The position numbers and the translations under genes are program-made. Below, piece after piece: positions 7,357 to 12,361 of a stretch of 16,038 bases of DNA (positions are counted from its first letter, which is position 1; each line of letters begins with the position of its first letter). Under the pieces are notes generated by a model. That model had not been told where the DNA came from. It saw only the letters and a list, made by a program, of their open reading frames with translations, and ran no database searches. This DNA comes from JAJPIG01 sp035504735 (GTDB lineage: Bacteria; Desulfobacterota; Binatia; Binatales; Binataceae), in contig DATJRJ010000216.1 in assembly GCA_035504735.1 (NCBI GenBank), positions 1-16,038 of the forward strand, written 5' to 3'.

Positions 7357-7430
7357 CTAACAAGCTTTGTATGGGACAGCACCGAATTTACGACGCCCTT
7401 TCATCTGTCAGATTCTTCGCGGGACAACTT

Positions 7431-7616
7431 TTAGCGTCTACCAGTGCGTCGTCCGCCACTCCCGCCGCGTGGTCGGGTTCTTCGCCCTACGCGAGAGAGA
7501 ACCATACCGCCCAAACTTCGCTCTTGAGCGCGCGTCAATTCCTCAGGATGCCCCAACGCACGTCCCGCTTCGCTAGCCTCTTTCTGAGAGAAAGGTTTTC
7601 GGCCCCGATTTTTCAT
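7431..7616 (-). CDS. Small basic hypothetical protein (61 aa), doubtful
   Basis: This frame begins MKNRGRKPFSQKEASEAG with GAGGT eight bases before the ATG, and its first 45 residues look like an ordinary hydrophilic alpha-helical protein. The last 25 residues are Arg/Gly-rich, which is typical of out-of-frame reading of G+C-rich DNA, so the true gene may be shorter, frameshifted or absent. It lies on the same strand as, and upstream of, the start-less remnant at 7129-7356. No family is recognised. It could equally be chance. Confidence 0.28.
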   Translation of the reverse strand: MKNRGRKPFSQKEASEAGRALGHPEELTRAQERSLGGMVLSRVGRRTRPRGGSGGRRTGRR

Positions 7617-7743
7617 CAGCCTGCACCTCGTTTCTATGGCATAGCACAAACAAAGGGCGAAGGCTATTTAGTGGGCTCGGTTCGTTTATTTGCTATAGGT
7701 GGTAGTCGGCGATAGATTGAAAGCATCTGGAGGGTAAGCCCAG

Positions 7744-8055
7744 ATGGCTAGTTCCGACTACATGACCATCCGAGATGCCGTGTTGAAGCAACTTACGGTC
7801 ACGGCCAGCTATGACGGATATTCGCGAGAGTTTTGTCCGCACGCTATCGGGACGAAAAACGGCGAGCAACACGTGTTGGGTTATCAGTTCGCCGGTAGTA
7901 GCAAGAGCGGGTTACCGCCCGGGGGGCAATGGCGCTGTTTTGTTATCGCACGCCTACAAAATGTCAGCACACGTAGCGGGCCGTGGCGGACTGGTTACAG
8001 TCATACACGCCCGCAAGCCTGCATCGATTATGTCGATACGGAAGTGCCGTATTGA
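7744..8055 (+). CDS. Conserved hypothetical protein with WYL-like pattern (103 aa)
   Basis: The product carries AVLKQLTVTASYDGYSRE (12-29) followed by FCPHAIGTKNGEQHVLGYQF, a Gly/Ser loop, WRCFVIARLQNV and SGPWRTGYSHTRPQACIDYVD. The succession of ligand-type strands, with PHAIGxKNG...YQF and WRCF...LQNV, resembles the SH3-like WYL domain that senses ligands in many regulators. It lacks any helix-turn-helix part, so it would be a free-standing domain. GGAGGG lies nine bases before the ATG. The DNA here is visibly less G+C-rich than the flanking housekeeping genes, consistent with transfer. It converges on and overlaps by 28 bp the 59-residue gene on the other strand. Function unknown. Confidence 0.75.
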   Translation: MASSDYMTIRDAVLKQLTVTASYDGYSREFCPHAIGTKNGEQHVLGYQFAGSSKSGLPPGGQWRCFVIARLQNVSTRSGPWRTGYSHTRPQACIDYVDTEVPY

Positions 8056-8207
8056 ACCTGAGACTGCTTCCATTCGGCGTACTCGAATGCGCGTTCTTTG
8101 GCGCGTGGCCCTGAGAAGAGAGTGACATAGCACGAACCCTCATCGTCGATAGCCTCTACGCGCCACTCCCCTGGGTACCTGCGGTCTTCCAAGACTTCGT
8201 ATCTCAT
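8028..8207 (-). CDS. Small conserved hypothetical protein (59 aa)
   Basis: The minus-strand frame encodes MRYEVLEDRRYPGEWRVEAI, then DDEGSCYVTLFSGPRAKERA, then FEYAEWKQSQVQYG. This alternating strand-strand-helix pattern with FSGPRAKERAxEYAxWK reads as a genuine compact domain, similar from memory to small hypothetical proteins of rhizobia and other soil bacteria. GAGGT lies seven bases before the ATG, a good ribosome site. The gene overlaps the 3' end of the plus-strand 103-residue gene by 28 bp, tail to tail. Its start codon overlaps a perfect 10-bp inverted repeat. Being under 60 codons, it is easily missed by automatic gene calling. Function unknown. Confidence 0.68.
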   Translation of the reverse strand: MRYEVLEDRRYPGEWRVEAIDDEGSCYVTLFSGPRAKERAFEYAEWKQSQVQYGTSVST

Positions 8208-8261
8208 CGGTCCGACCTCGCAGTTTGCGTGGAGTGATTAACACCAGATTATCGGACCGAT
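8206..8261 (-). promoter_or_regulatory. Perfect 10-bp inverted repeat covering the start codon of the 59-aa gene
   Basis: atcggtccga (8206-8215) and tcggaccgat (8252-8261) are exact reverse complements separated by 36 bp. In the minus-strand transcript the downstream arm occupies the sequence between the ribosome site and AUG, and includes the first two bases of the start codon. This could be an operator for a dimeric regulator or an RNA hairpin that hides the start site. It may also be chance, but a 10-of-10 match is notable. Confidence 0.4.
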
Positions 8262-8443
8262 AGCAACCAAGCTACTTTATCGAAACCGTCCCGGAGTCGC
8301 CTTGCGGCCCCGAACTACAACGGGCCTGAATGGCCGATAGCCCGACCTGAGCGTCGTTTTCGGCTCTTTCGACAGCGGCATGATCGGTAACGCTTGGCGC
8401 CAGTTATGGCTGGTGAAAGAGACTATGGGTCGCGAGCTACTAT

Positions 8444-8475
8444 CGCTTTTCGGAGCGGCGCGGTACAAAGCGAGC
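8444..8475 (+). promoter_or_regulatory. 32-bp shared upstream element, copy A
   Basis: This stretch runs from cgctttt through cggagcggcgcg and TACAA to the base before the ATG at 8476. It matches 9753-9784 at 27 of 32 positions with no gaps, and both end exactly at an ATG. TACAAA (8464-8469) lies six bases before the ATG, the distance of a -10 element from +1, so transcription could start at the ATG itself (leaderless). A clear -35 hexamer is not seen. Confidence 0.55.
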
Positions 8476-8562
8476 ATGAACCCGATGCTCAAGAAGTTCA
8501 TCATCTTTTTGGCGTTGCTCGCAGTTCTGGTCCTGATGGTGCGACATATCTTGCCTCTTTAG
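8476..8562 (+). CDS. Single-pass membrane peptide (28 aa)
   Basis: The peptide starts MNPMLKKF and continues as one hydrophobic helix of about 18 residues (IIFLALLAVLVLMV), ending RHILPL. Positive residues on both ends make topology uncertain. It is preceded immediately by copy A of the 32-bp shared element and followed after 13 bp by a lipoprotein gene on the same strand, so the two may form a unit. The frame also extends upstream to ATGs at 8425 and 8380, but the extra residues are not membrane-like and the element argues for the short form. No family recognised; gene reality is moderately likely. Confidence 0.5.
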   Translation: MNPMLKKFIIFLALLAVLVLMVRHILPL

Positions 8563-8575
8563 ACGGGCGGCTGAG

Positions 8576-8800
8576 ATGCAAACCAGCCATTTCGCTTTTC
8601 AAAGACTCCGCCGCGCCGCGGCGCTCATCTTGATTTCGATGTTCCTATCGGTAGCCGGCTGCTCAACCGATGGAAGCCAAGTTGGTACGGATGAAGGCGC
8701 CAAGCCCAACCCCTGCAAACTTATCTATGGTCCGGGCAGACCGATGGATTGTCCTTCTGTGCCGCACCTGGCGCCGCAGGGCAATCCCCTCAATCCCTGA
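8576..8800 (+). CDS. Small putative lipoprotein (74 aa)
   Basis: A type II signal peptide is visible: basic start with Arg10, Arg12 and Arg13, hydrophobic core AAALILISMFLSV (14-26) and lipobox V-A-G-Cys (26-29). After lipidation at Cys29 the mature part is only 46 residues, Pro/Gly-rich, with Cys47 and Cys59 that could form one disulfide (NPCKLIYGPGRPMDCPSVPH). The residue after the lipid Cys is Ser, so outer-membrane sorting would be expected if the organism is Gram-negative. The ribosome site is weak. It lies 13 bp after the 28-residue membrane peptide. Function unknown. Confidence 0.65.
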   Translation: MQTSHFAFQRLRRAAALILISMFLSVAGCSTDGSQVGTDEGAKPNPCKLIYGPGRPMDCPSVPHLAPQGNPLNP

Positions 8801-8834
8801 TTCAGGACACGTCGCCAACATCGAAAGGCAACCA

Positions 8835-8851
8835 TCCCGCGCCGGGCGGGA
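8835..8851. terminator. Short G+C-rich hairpin between convergent genes
   Basis: tcccgc (8835-8840) and gcggga (8846-8851) form a 6-bp stem around a 5-nt loop, followed on the plus strand by aattt. It sits between the lipoprotein gene and the 3' end of the MgtC-family gene, a sensible place for a terminator, but the stem and T-run are short. Confidence 0.4.
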
Positions 8852-8858
8852 AATTTGA

Positions 8859-9572
8859 TCAACGGTTTGCTTGCGACATCAACTCGAAGGACACCACCGG
8901 GTAATGCTCGTTGACGAGCTTCAGGAGATCCCACGGCGGGCCAGCGAACTCGGGCCGTCGCCACTCAATTTCGAACCACAGCCTGGCGGGTTGCGCCTCA
9001 TCGATGAGCCGCTCGCGATGGAATTGGGCGCTATAGCCGAGCGGGCCGATTAAGTCCGCGAGTTCCCGGGCCGATGAAGAAGCGGAGGCGGCTTTAATCA
9101 CCAGCACGGCCCGCTGAGCACGCGGAATTCGAACCTCGATCCATTTCAGGCTCCACAGCGTGACGATGGCCAGTGCCGTGGCGGCGATGCCGAGCTTCAA
9201 TTGGCCGCCGCCGAGACAAAGCCCGATCACCGTCGTCGCCCAGAGCGTTGCTGCGGTGGTGACTCCGCTGACGAGATCGCCCCGTCTCAGAATTGTCCCG
9301 CCGCCAATGAAGCCCACCCCGGTGAGAATGCCTAACGGCAGGCGCATCAGGTCCATCACACCGAACGAGGCGGCGGTCTTTCCGCCGACCGAAAGCAGGA
9401 TGTTGGCCTGGATCATCGCAACTGATGCGGCGAGGCCGACCAGGATCGTGGTTCTAAGGCCAGCGGCGTGGCCTCGGGCGCCCCGGTCGAAACCGATGAT
9501 CGCGCTGGCGATCATGGTGATTATGAGGCGAAGTGCAATGTCTTCCCAGGTCGGATGCAGGGGCATGCTCAT
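8859..9572 (-). CDS. MgtC/SapB family membrane protein
   Basis: The 237-residue protein has an N-terminal membrane domain of about five helices (12-30, 40-60, 76-92, 105-121, 127-145) and a soluble C-terminal domain. Hallmarks are GFDRGARGHAAGLRT (27-41), LPLGILTGVGFIGGGTIL (78-95) and SGVTTAATLWATTVIGLCLG (102-121). MgtC proteins help bacteria survive low magnesium and, in pathogens, modulate the F1Fo ATP synthase; many environmental members have unknown roles. AGAGGT is about nine bases before the ATG; a second ATG two codons on is also possible. No magnesium transporter gene is adjacent, so a magnesium role is only family-based. Confidence 0.88.
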   Translation of the reverse strand: MSMPLHPTWEDIALRLIITMIASAIIGFDRGARGHAAGLRTTILVGLAASVAMIQANILLSVGGKTAASFGVMDLMRLPLGILTGVGFIGGGTILRRGDLVSGVTTAATLWATTVIGLCLGGGQLKLGIAATALAIVTLWSLKWIEVRIPRAQRAVLVIKAASASSSARELADLIGPLGYSAQFHRERLIDEAQPARLWFEIEWRRPEFAGPPWDLLKLVNEHYPVVSFELMSQANR

Positions 9573-9752
9573 CTGCGCTGGACCTCTTTCTGAGATTTAT
9601 TCTGCAAGCCAGCCGAACGCGTGATCGAACTATTCTATCCACCATTTACCGGAGCGCTTTCAACGCGGCTTTTTGAAACTCACGATACAACCCGAAGCCG
9701 AGGCGCGCAGGTCTCGGCGCTGCTCAAGAAAGCCCACGTCACAAGCCGCTTT

Positions 9753-9784
9753 CGCTTTCCGGAGCGGCGCGCTACAAGGCCATC
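9753..9784 (+). promoter_or_regulatory. 32-bp shared upstream element, copy B
   Basis: This is the second copy of the element at 8444-8475: cgctttc, cggagcggcgcg, then TACAAG (9773-9778) six bases before the ATG at 9785. The five differences from copy A are single substitutions. Translated in the frame of the downstream ATG it stays open but has no start codon before an upstream stop at 9674-9676, so here it cannot be an ordinary protein N-terminus. A leaderless promoter is the simplest reading. Confidence 0.55.
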
Positions 9785-10063
9785 ATGAAGCTCAGCCATC
9801 TCGCCGCACTCGGATTGGCCGGCTGGTACCTGATGGTGCCGCCGATCCAGAACGGCCAGCTAAATCTTCGCGCACCACTCAATCAGTGGAGAATCGATTC
9901 GAGCTACGATGGTCAGGATGACTGCCAGGAGGTTATCGACGGAGAGGCCGCACTTTACCCGCAAACCAAAGAACACCACGCCGCCATCCGGAAATCGGAC
10001 GTATGGCCGATCGTTAACGGCCAATGCGTTGCGACCGATGACCCGCGTCTCAAGACGAATTAA
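9785..10063 (+). CDS. Small exported hypothetical protein (92 aa)
   Basis: The N-terminus MKLSHLAALGLAGWYLMVPP looks like a short signal peptide or membrane anchor. The rest is soluble, with APLNQWRIDSSYDG, two cysteines (Cys47 in DDCQEV and Cys81 in NGQCVATDDPRL) that could pair outside the cytoplasm, and a C-terminus ending DDPRLKTN. The layout WYLMxPP, then Q/NW...SYD, then QCVATDDPRL, is one I associate from memory with small envelope proteins of alphaproteobacteria and allied soil bacteria. No strong ribosome site precedes the ATG, which fits the leaderless reading of the shared element in front of it. Function unknown. Confidence 0.65.
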   Translation: MKLSHLAALGLAGWYLMVPPIQNGQLNLRAPLNQWRIDSSYDGQDDCQEVIDGEAALYPQTKEHHAAIRKSDVWPIVNGQCVATDDPRLKTN

Positions 10064-10154
10064 CGCAGCTCTTCGGGCGCATGATCACGCGGCGAAAGGA
10101 TGCCGCGCAGAAGCCTTCGATCCGCACGCAGACTCGCTGTGGGGAGGGTGAGAG

Positions 10155-10177
10155 TGGCCGGCTTTCTTTGCCGGCCA
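10155..10177. terminator. Hairpin between convergent genes
   Basis: tggccggc (10155-10162) and gccggcca (10170-10177) form a perfect 8-bp G+C-rich stem with loop tttcttt, between the exported-protein gene and the lysine-rich gene, which converge here. The T-run after the stem is poor on the plus strand (tctcgctt), so termination may be inefficient. Confidence 0.5.
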
Positions 10178-10217
10178 TCTCGCTTGGTACGGACCGGCGG
10201 CTGCAGAAATACTTCCG

Positions 10218-10427
10218 CTACGACTTCTTTTTCTTTTTGGGCGGCACTTTTCCTCCGCTGCGACGCGCTTCCGACAGGCCGATTGCGATTGCCTGTTTGC
10301 GGCTCTTCACCTTCTTGCCGGAGCGGCCGGACCTGAGTTTTCCGCGCTTCATTTCATGCATCGCGCGTTCAACTTTTTGCGATGACTTGCGGCCGTACTT
10401 CTTCCTCGAGGACGATTTAGCGGGCAT
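10218..10427 (-). CDS. Lysine/arginine-rich histone-like protein (69 aa, DUF6496-like)
   Basis: The product is extremely basic: MPAKSSSRKKYGRKSSQKVE, a central SGRSGKKVKSRKQAIAIGLS, then EARRSGGKVPPKKKKKS. The SGRSGKKVKSRKQAIAIGLSEAR segment is characteristic of small histone-like proteins with a short amphipathic helix between disordered basic tails, which I associate with DUF6496. DNA or RNA binding is inferred from charge. Start: ATG at 10427 with AGGAAAG six bases upstream; a TTG two codons earlier is less likely. It follows the ferritin-like gene by 54 bp on the same strand, so both may respond to the same stress signal. Confidence 0.8.
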   Translation of the reverse strand: MPAKSSSRKKYGRKSSQKVERAMHEMKRGKLRSGRSGKKVKSRKQAIAIGLSEARRSGGKVPPKKKKKS

Positions 10428-10481
10428 AACCAACTTTCCTTTTCGCTCTGGACTTGAGTGATGCGAATCGTGCGGTTCGTA

Positions 10482-11042
10482 TCATGCGCTATGTCTCGCG
10501 ATGGCAGCGAATTCCAGGCGCGACAACGCGGCCTTGGCCCAGTTCAGATGTTCGTCTTCTTGCGGCTCAACCTCCGCCACCGCGGGTTTCAGCGCCGCGC
10601 GAATCTTTTCGTTGTCGGCCTGTCGCGCAATCTTGCCGAGCAGTTCCCAGTCAGCGTGATCCTTGGTTTCGGCCAACACGATATTTTCGACCGCATTGAG
10701 TTCGATCGCCTGGGCAGGGAGCCCGTCGGTTTCCATCATCGTCTTCAGCAGGCCGGCTGCTTTTTGCGCCGCCAACCTGGCACCCGGACTGACATAATCC
10801 GGATCCATGCCGAGGGCACTCATTACTCGAATCAGGATGGTTTCATGCCTGCGCGTTTGTTCGCGGAACTCATGGAACTTCCGCGAAACTTCGGGATCGA
10901 CTACGACCTGTAGGGCCCGCTCATAAAGCTTTAGCCCGCCTTTCTCGACCGCCAAATACTCGCTCAGTTTTTCGCGGAGAACCTCGTGTAAGATTCGCGC
11001 GCTGCTTACATAGTCTTCGGCCTTCTCAATAATGTTTGCCAT
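10482..11042 (-). CDS. Ferritin-like domain protein (186 aa)
   Basis: The sequence is almost all alpha-helical and carries acid/His pairs spaced as in four-helix-bundle di-iron proteins: Glu33 in AVEKGG, ExxxxHE at 61-67 (EQTRRHE), ENIVLAETKDH (119-129) and EDEHLNW (162-168). This suggests a rubrerythrin/ferritin-like fold that could bind iron or handle peroxide; I cannot name a subfamily. The ATG at 11042 is chosen because GAGG lies five bases upstream and the 61 codons open before it translate to low-quality sequence. It precedes the lysine-rich protein gene by 54 bp on the same strand, which recalls stress-protection pairs such as DNA-binding and iron-sequestering proteins, though this is inference. 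Confidence 0.7.
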   Translation of the reverse strand: MANIIEKAEDYVSSARILHEVLREKLSEYLAVEKGGLKLYERALQVVVDPEVSRKFHEFREQTRRHETILIRVMSALGMDPDYVSPGARLAAQKAAGLLKTMMETDGLPAQAIELNAVENIVLAETKDHADWELLGKIARQADNEKIRAALKPAVAEVEPQEDEHLNWAKAALSRLEFAAIARHSA

Positions 11043-11379
11043 ACACACCTCAGCCGTACACCGGCTACTCCGTTGATGAATAAGTAGAAAAGGGCAGCAA
11101 ACGATGTGCCGTGCTGATTGCAACGAGGTGAACGTTGCACTATGCGGAGCTTCTTCCGAACAATCGATCAGCGGGAACTGCTCTTCAATCCGAAAAATGC
11201 GGCGCGGGAGAGGAAAAGGAGCCAACCGGCCCGGCGCCTAAATCTTTGCGCCGCGAAGACCAGTCCGATAATACAACGCGAGCGCTTTCACCCGCGCAGA
11301 ATTAGTAGCCATAGCAAGCTGTAGAAATTACCGGGCGAAAGCATCCGCGCAGCGATCCCCGGCGCAGCGTCGCGCTCGC
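11043..11379. other. Intergenic stretch without a supported gene
   Basis: These 337 bp separate two minus-strand genes. No frame here has both a ribosome site and protein-like content. A perfect 7-bp hairpin, tgcaacg (11119-11125) and cgttgca (11133-11139) around aggtgaa, lies about 80 bp upstream of the ferritin-like gene and could be an operator or transcript structure. The promoter of the ferritin-like gene should be in this region but I cannot pick hexamers with confidence. Confidence 0.4.
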
Positions 11380-11733
11380 TTACTGCTCCGGGGCATTCCC
11401 CGAAGGCATTCCACCACCCATATTGCCGCCCTGCATCCCGCCGCCTCGCCCGCCGCGGCCGGTGCGGCATACAAGTTTCCCCCGCCGCGATTGGTGACAG
11501 ATGCCGCTGACCGTTTGCCCTTCGCGGGAAAACGAGCAGGCCGTTCCCGCCGACTTGTCCGCGCAGGCGGCGATCATCTCCTGCCGCATCGCCCGCCATT
11601 GCGAATGGTCGCCCGAGGACTGACCTTGGCCCATGGACGGATTTTCAGAGGTCTGGGCGTGAGTCGGCGGCACAAACGTCAGAAGCCCAATCATCAGCAA
11701 CCCGGATATCGGAATAGCAATTCGGAATCTCAC
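11380..11733 (-). CDS. Exported cysteine-containing, Gly/Met-rich-tailed protein (117 aa)
   Basis: A clear signal peptide (MRFRIAIPISGLLMIGLLTF, then VPPTHA) ends with a type I cleavage site after Ala26. The mature part contains WRAMRQEMIAACADKSAGTA and four cysteines at 57, 66, 80 and 89 in the pattern C-x8-C-x13-C-x8-C, well suited to two disulfides. It ends in a flexible tail rich in Gly, Met and Asn (GRGGRGGGMQGGNMGGGMP). Met-rich exported tails sometimes bind copper, but that is a guess here. The start is GTG with GGAG six bases upstream. It follows the 88-residue gene by 24 bp on the same strand and is very likely co-expressed with it. Confidence 0.72.
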   Translation of the reverse strand: MRFRIAIPISGLLMIGLLTFVPPTHAQTSENPSMGQGQSSGDHSQWRAMRQEMIAACADKSAGTACSFSREGQTVSGICHQSRRGKLVCRTGRGGRGGGMQGGNMGGGMPSGNAPEQ

Positions 11734-11757
11734 TATGCTCTCCTTTCATGACTGCCG

Positions 11758-12024
11758 TCACGACGACGGTCCCACAGCCGTCACAATCGCATCCACCAAA
11801 CCCCATAGCTTCGTATGCTCTTCAATATACACCGTGACTTCCGACGCGAGACCGCGGATATCGCGGTTGCCGACCAGCCAGGTGCGGCGTTGCCGGGAAC
11901 GGCCGCCCAAGGTCGACAATCTCACTTCTACCACACTAATCGGCCGCCTGACTTCCTTGAGAAAGTCGAGGACCTCCAACAGGCCTGAGCTCCGTGAAGC
12001 ACGAACAGCCAAAACCGCTGGCAT
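11758..12024 (-). CDS. Small hypothetical protein, alpha/beta (88 aa)
   Basis: The start is well supported: GGAGGT six bases before the ATG, a near-consensus ribosome site. The sequence reads as strand (PAVLAVRA), helix (GLLEVLDFLKEV), strand (ISVVEVRLST), basic loop (GGRSRQRRTW), then EVTVYIEE, helix (WGLVDAIVTAV) and a short tail. The arrangement could be a ferredoxin-like or P-II-like beta-alpha-beta fold, but no signature motif is present and I do not recognise the family. No signal peptide or membrane segment is evident, so it is probably cytoplasmic. Its partner gene, 24 bp downstream, encodes an exported cysteine-containing protein. Confidence 0.6.
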   Translation of the reverse strand: MPAVLAVRASRSSGLLEVLDFLKEVRRPISVVEVRLSTLGGRSRQRRTWLVGNRDIRGLASEVTVYIEEHTKLWGLVDAIVTAVGPSS

Positions 12025-12311
12025 CTTGCCACCTCCGCTGAGCGAAGCTCGCTGCGATCAGATTGAATCCGATGGTGCCGCCGTCTGCTCCCAAGTGGGC
12101 TCACCTAGCCGGGCGTGTCTTGGCCGCAGCGAGACGAGCCTTTGCTGCGAGCGGATCTTGATCATTTTCAGTATTTCAAGACGAAAGGCGGCGACCTCGG
12201 GTTGACATCTGATCGTTAACCCTCGAGTGCTGCTTTACTGCCTTGGCGTGGTTTCTGTTCACGCCGTCCTCGCCACATATCGGAGTCGGGTTTTCGTAGT
12301 AACAGATTCGC
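12025..12311. other. Intergenic stretch upstream of the acyl-CoA ligase operon
   Basis: This region divides the minus-strand 88-residue gene from the plus-strand ligase operon. TTGACA at 12202-12207 is a perfect -35 hexamer, but nothing like a -10 hexamer is present 16-18 bp downstream. No convincing gene is visible; the ligase frame is open from 12227 but the added 45 residues do not resemble the family. Confidence 0.4.
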
Positions 12312-12340
12312 TTGCCGGACGAAGAAGACCTGCTTATAAG
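12312..12340 (+). promoter_or_regulatory. Candidate sigma-70 promoter of the acyl-CoA ligase operon
   Basis: TTGCCG (12312-12317) and TATAAG (12335-12340) are separated by exactly 17 bp, matching the sigma-70 layout with a 5-of-6 match at -10. Transcription would start near 12347, leaving about 15 nt before the ATG at 12362. The AAGGAGGT at 12338-12345 overlaps the -10 and would then be mostly outside the transcript. Confidence 0.45.
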
Positions 12341-12361
12341 GAGGTCAGCACCGGGGCGAAT

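Noticed and set aside
7371..7715. 114-codon plus-strand frame in the low G+C stretch
   Set aside because: The product is Ser/Ala-rich without domain-like pattern, has no ribosome site, and overlaps the more protein-like minus-strand frames.
8277..8382. Short minus-strand frame ending with a basic YRPFRPVVVRGRKA-type tail
   Set aside because: The ATG at 8382 has no ribosome site and the 34-residue product is too short and basic to separate from chance, although a real micro-protein cannot be excluded.
12202..12230. Perfect TTGACA as promoter of the ligase operon
   Set aside because: No -10-like hexamer lies 15-19 bp downstream; the TTGCCG-N17-TATAAG pair nearer the gene is better.
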